A DNA stretch of 31,577 nucleotides from positions 549,417-580,993 of the forward strand of contig PJRA01000220.1 in assembly GCA_016987375.1 (NCBI GenBank). Reading direction: 5' to 3'. Made by a program: the position numbers and the translations under genes. The notes below the pieces were generated by a model. That model worked only from the letters and a program-made list of their open reading frames with translations. It was not told where the DNA came from and ran no database searches. Below, piece by piece: positions 31,045-31,577 of the stretch (its first letter is position 1; the number at the start of each line of letters is the position of its first letter). Origin of the DNA: Brachionus koreanus (taxonomy: Eukaryota; Rotifera; Eurotatoria; Ploima; Brachionidae).

Positions 31045-31577
31045 TCTACGATTCCAAAAGTACAAAGTTTGATTTATCTTGGCTTACCTAGTGGAAATCA
31101 AAAATCAATAAAGGATTCCGTGGAAAATAAAATGAAAAAAGTTGAAAAGAGTTTTTACTTTCTAAATAGTGTTGGATACAAACCAAAATTAATGAACCCA
31201 GAAACTATAGCTTTCTTATACAAACAGTTCACTCAATCAATTTTTAGATATCATTTAGATAATATCTTCATTAATGAAAAGAGTTTAAAGGAATTTGATA
31301 TACGGCAAAATATTTTAATAAAACGATTTATTGGACTCAGTAAATTTACAAAAACAAAACCTTTGAACAAAGCACTAAATTTGGAGTCAATTAAACAAAT
31401 CTATTATATGCATAAAATATTCTTTGTCAAACAAATTTTTAATAACCAATTATGTAAAAACGTTTTTGAATACTTAGGGAAAGATTATAAGATATTTGAT
31501 AGAGAGAATACTTCTTTTATTAAACAGTTATCAAAAGTAGAAGATTTGACTCATATAAATTGCACTTAATACGATTT
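31045..31577 (+). pseudogene. Non-LTR retrotransposon ORF2 fragment, running off the right edge
   Basis: The frame from about 31045 reads VQSLIYLGLPSGNQKS, AFLYKQFTQSIFRYHLDNIF, FDIRQNILIKRFIGLSKFTK, MHKIFFVKQIFNNQLCKNV and FDRENTSFIKQLSKVEDLTH before a TAA at 31567-31569. The motif order is that of the minus-strand fragment at 15538-16140, where the reading continues past the matching stop position (THIDVMDY against THINCT-stop-YDF). The TAA is therefore probably a mutation. The upstream palm is missing here, and the element probably continues beyond the window. Confidence 0.7.

Noticed and set aside
1..31577. CRISPR arrays, rRNA, tRNA or operon-type structures
   Set aside because: I saw no regularly spaced repeats, no cloverleaf-capable conserved tRNA boxes and no rRNA-like sequence; the genes are separated and intron-rich.

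Overview
This is a eukaryotic, metazoan-type window. It is very AT-rich and carries three large intron-containing genes that I recognise from their translations: a type IV (zeta/iota, rdgA-like) diacylglycerol kinase on the minus strand (346-5504), the DNA2 nuclease-helicase on the plus strand (8522-13437), and an ether-a-go-go (EAG, KCNH1/5-type) voltage-gated potassium channel on the minus strand (16854-27221). Most introns are 45-66 nt, and a few are enlarged to 0.4-2.5 kb by transposon debris. The animal gene set, the strong AT bias, the tiny introns and the many decayed non-LTR retrotransposon fragments suggest a small invertebrate. A rotifer such as Brachionus is my best guess, but that is inference and not shown by the sequence.

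Layout. The diacylglycerol kinase and DNA2 are divergent, separated by about 3 kb in which I find no gene. DNA2 and EAG converge on a 3.4 kb transposon-rich interval (13438-16853). That interval holds a TTAA-flanked piggyBac remnant with a broken transposase, a decayed ORF with cysteine pairs, a LINE reverse-transcriptase tail and a small foldback repeat. About 2.8 kb without a recognised gene follows upstream of EAG. The right edge (30000-31577) is three fragments of non-LTR elements in alternating orientation.

For all three genes I rebuilt the exon chain by hand from GT-AG boundaries (one GC-AG) and phase. The chains close in frame and give proteins of about 955, 1037 and 1199 residues, close to the known families for DNA2 and EAG. 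The kinase lacks the ankyrin repeats usual for its class inside the window. The three genes do unrelated jobs (lipid signalling, DNA replication and repair, membrane excitability), and nothing in the sequence suggests they are co-regulated.

I did not find a clearly new biological system. The most interesting signals are: a non-autonomous element in a DNA2 intron with IR/DR-like architecture, nested inside a second inverted repeat; a 63-nt in-frame DNA2 intron whose retention would yield a nuclease-only protein; a piggyBac deletion derivative with repeated GGGTTTAAAAAACCC palindromes; and several short foldback elements.
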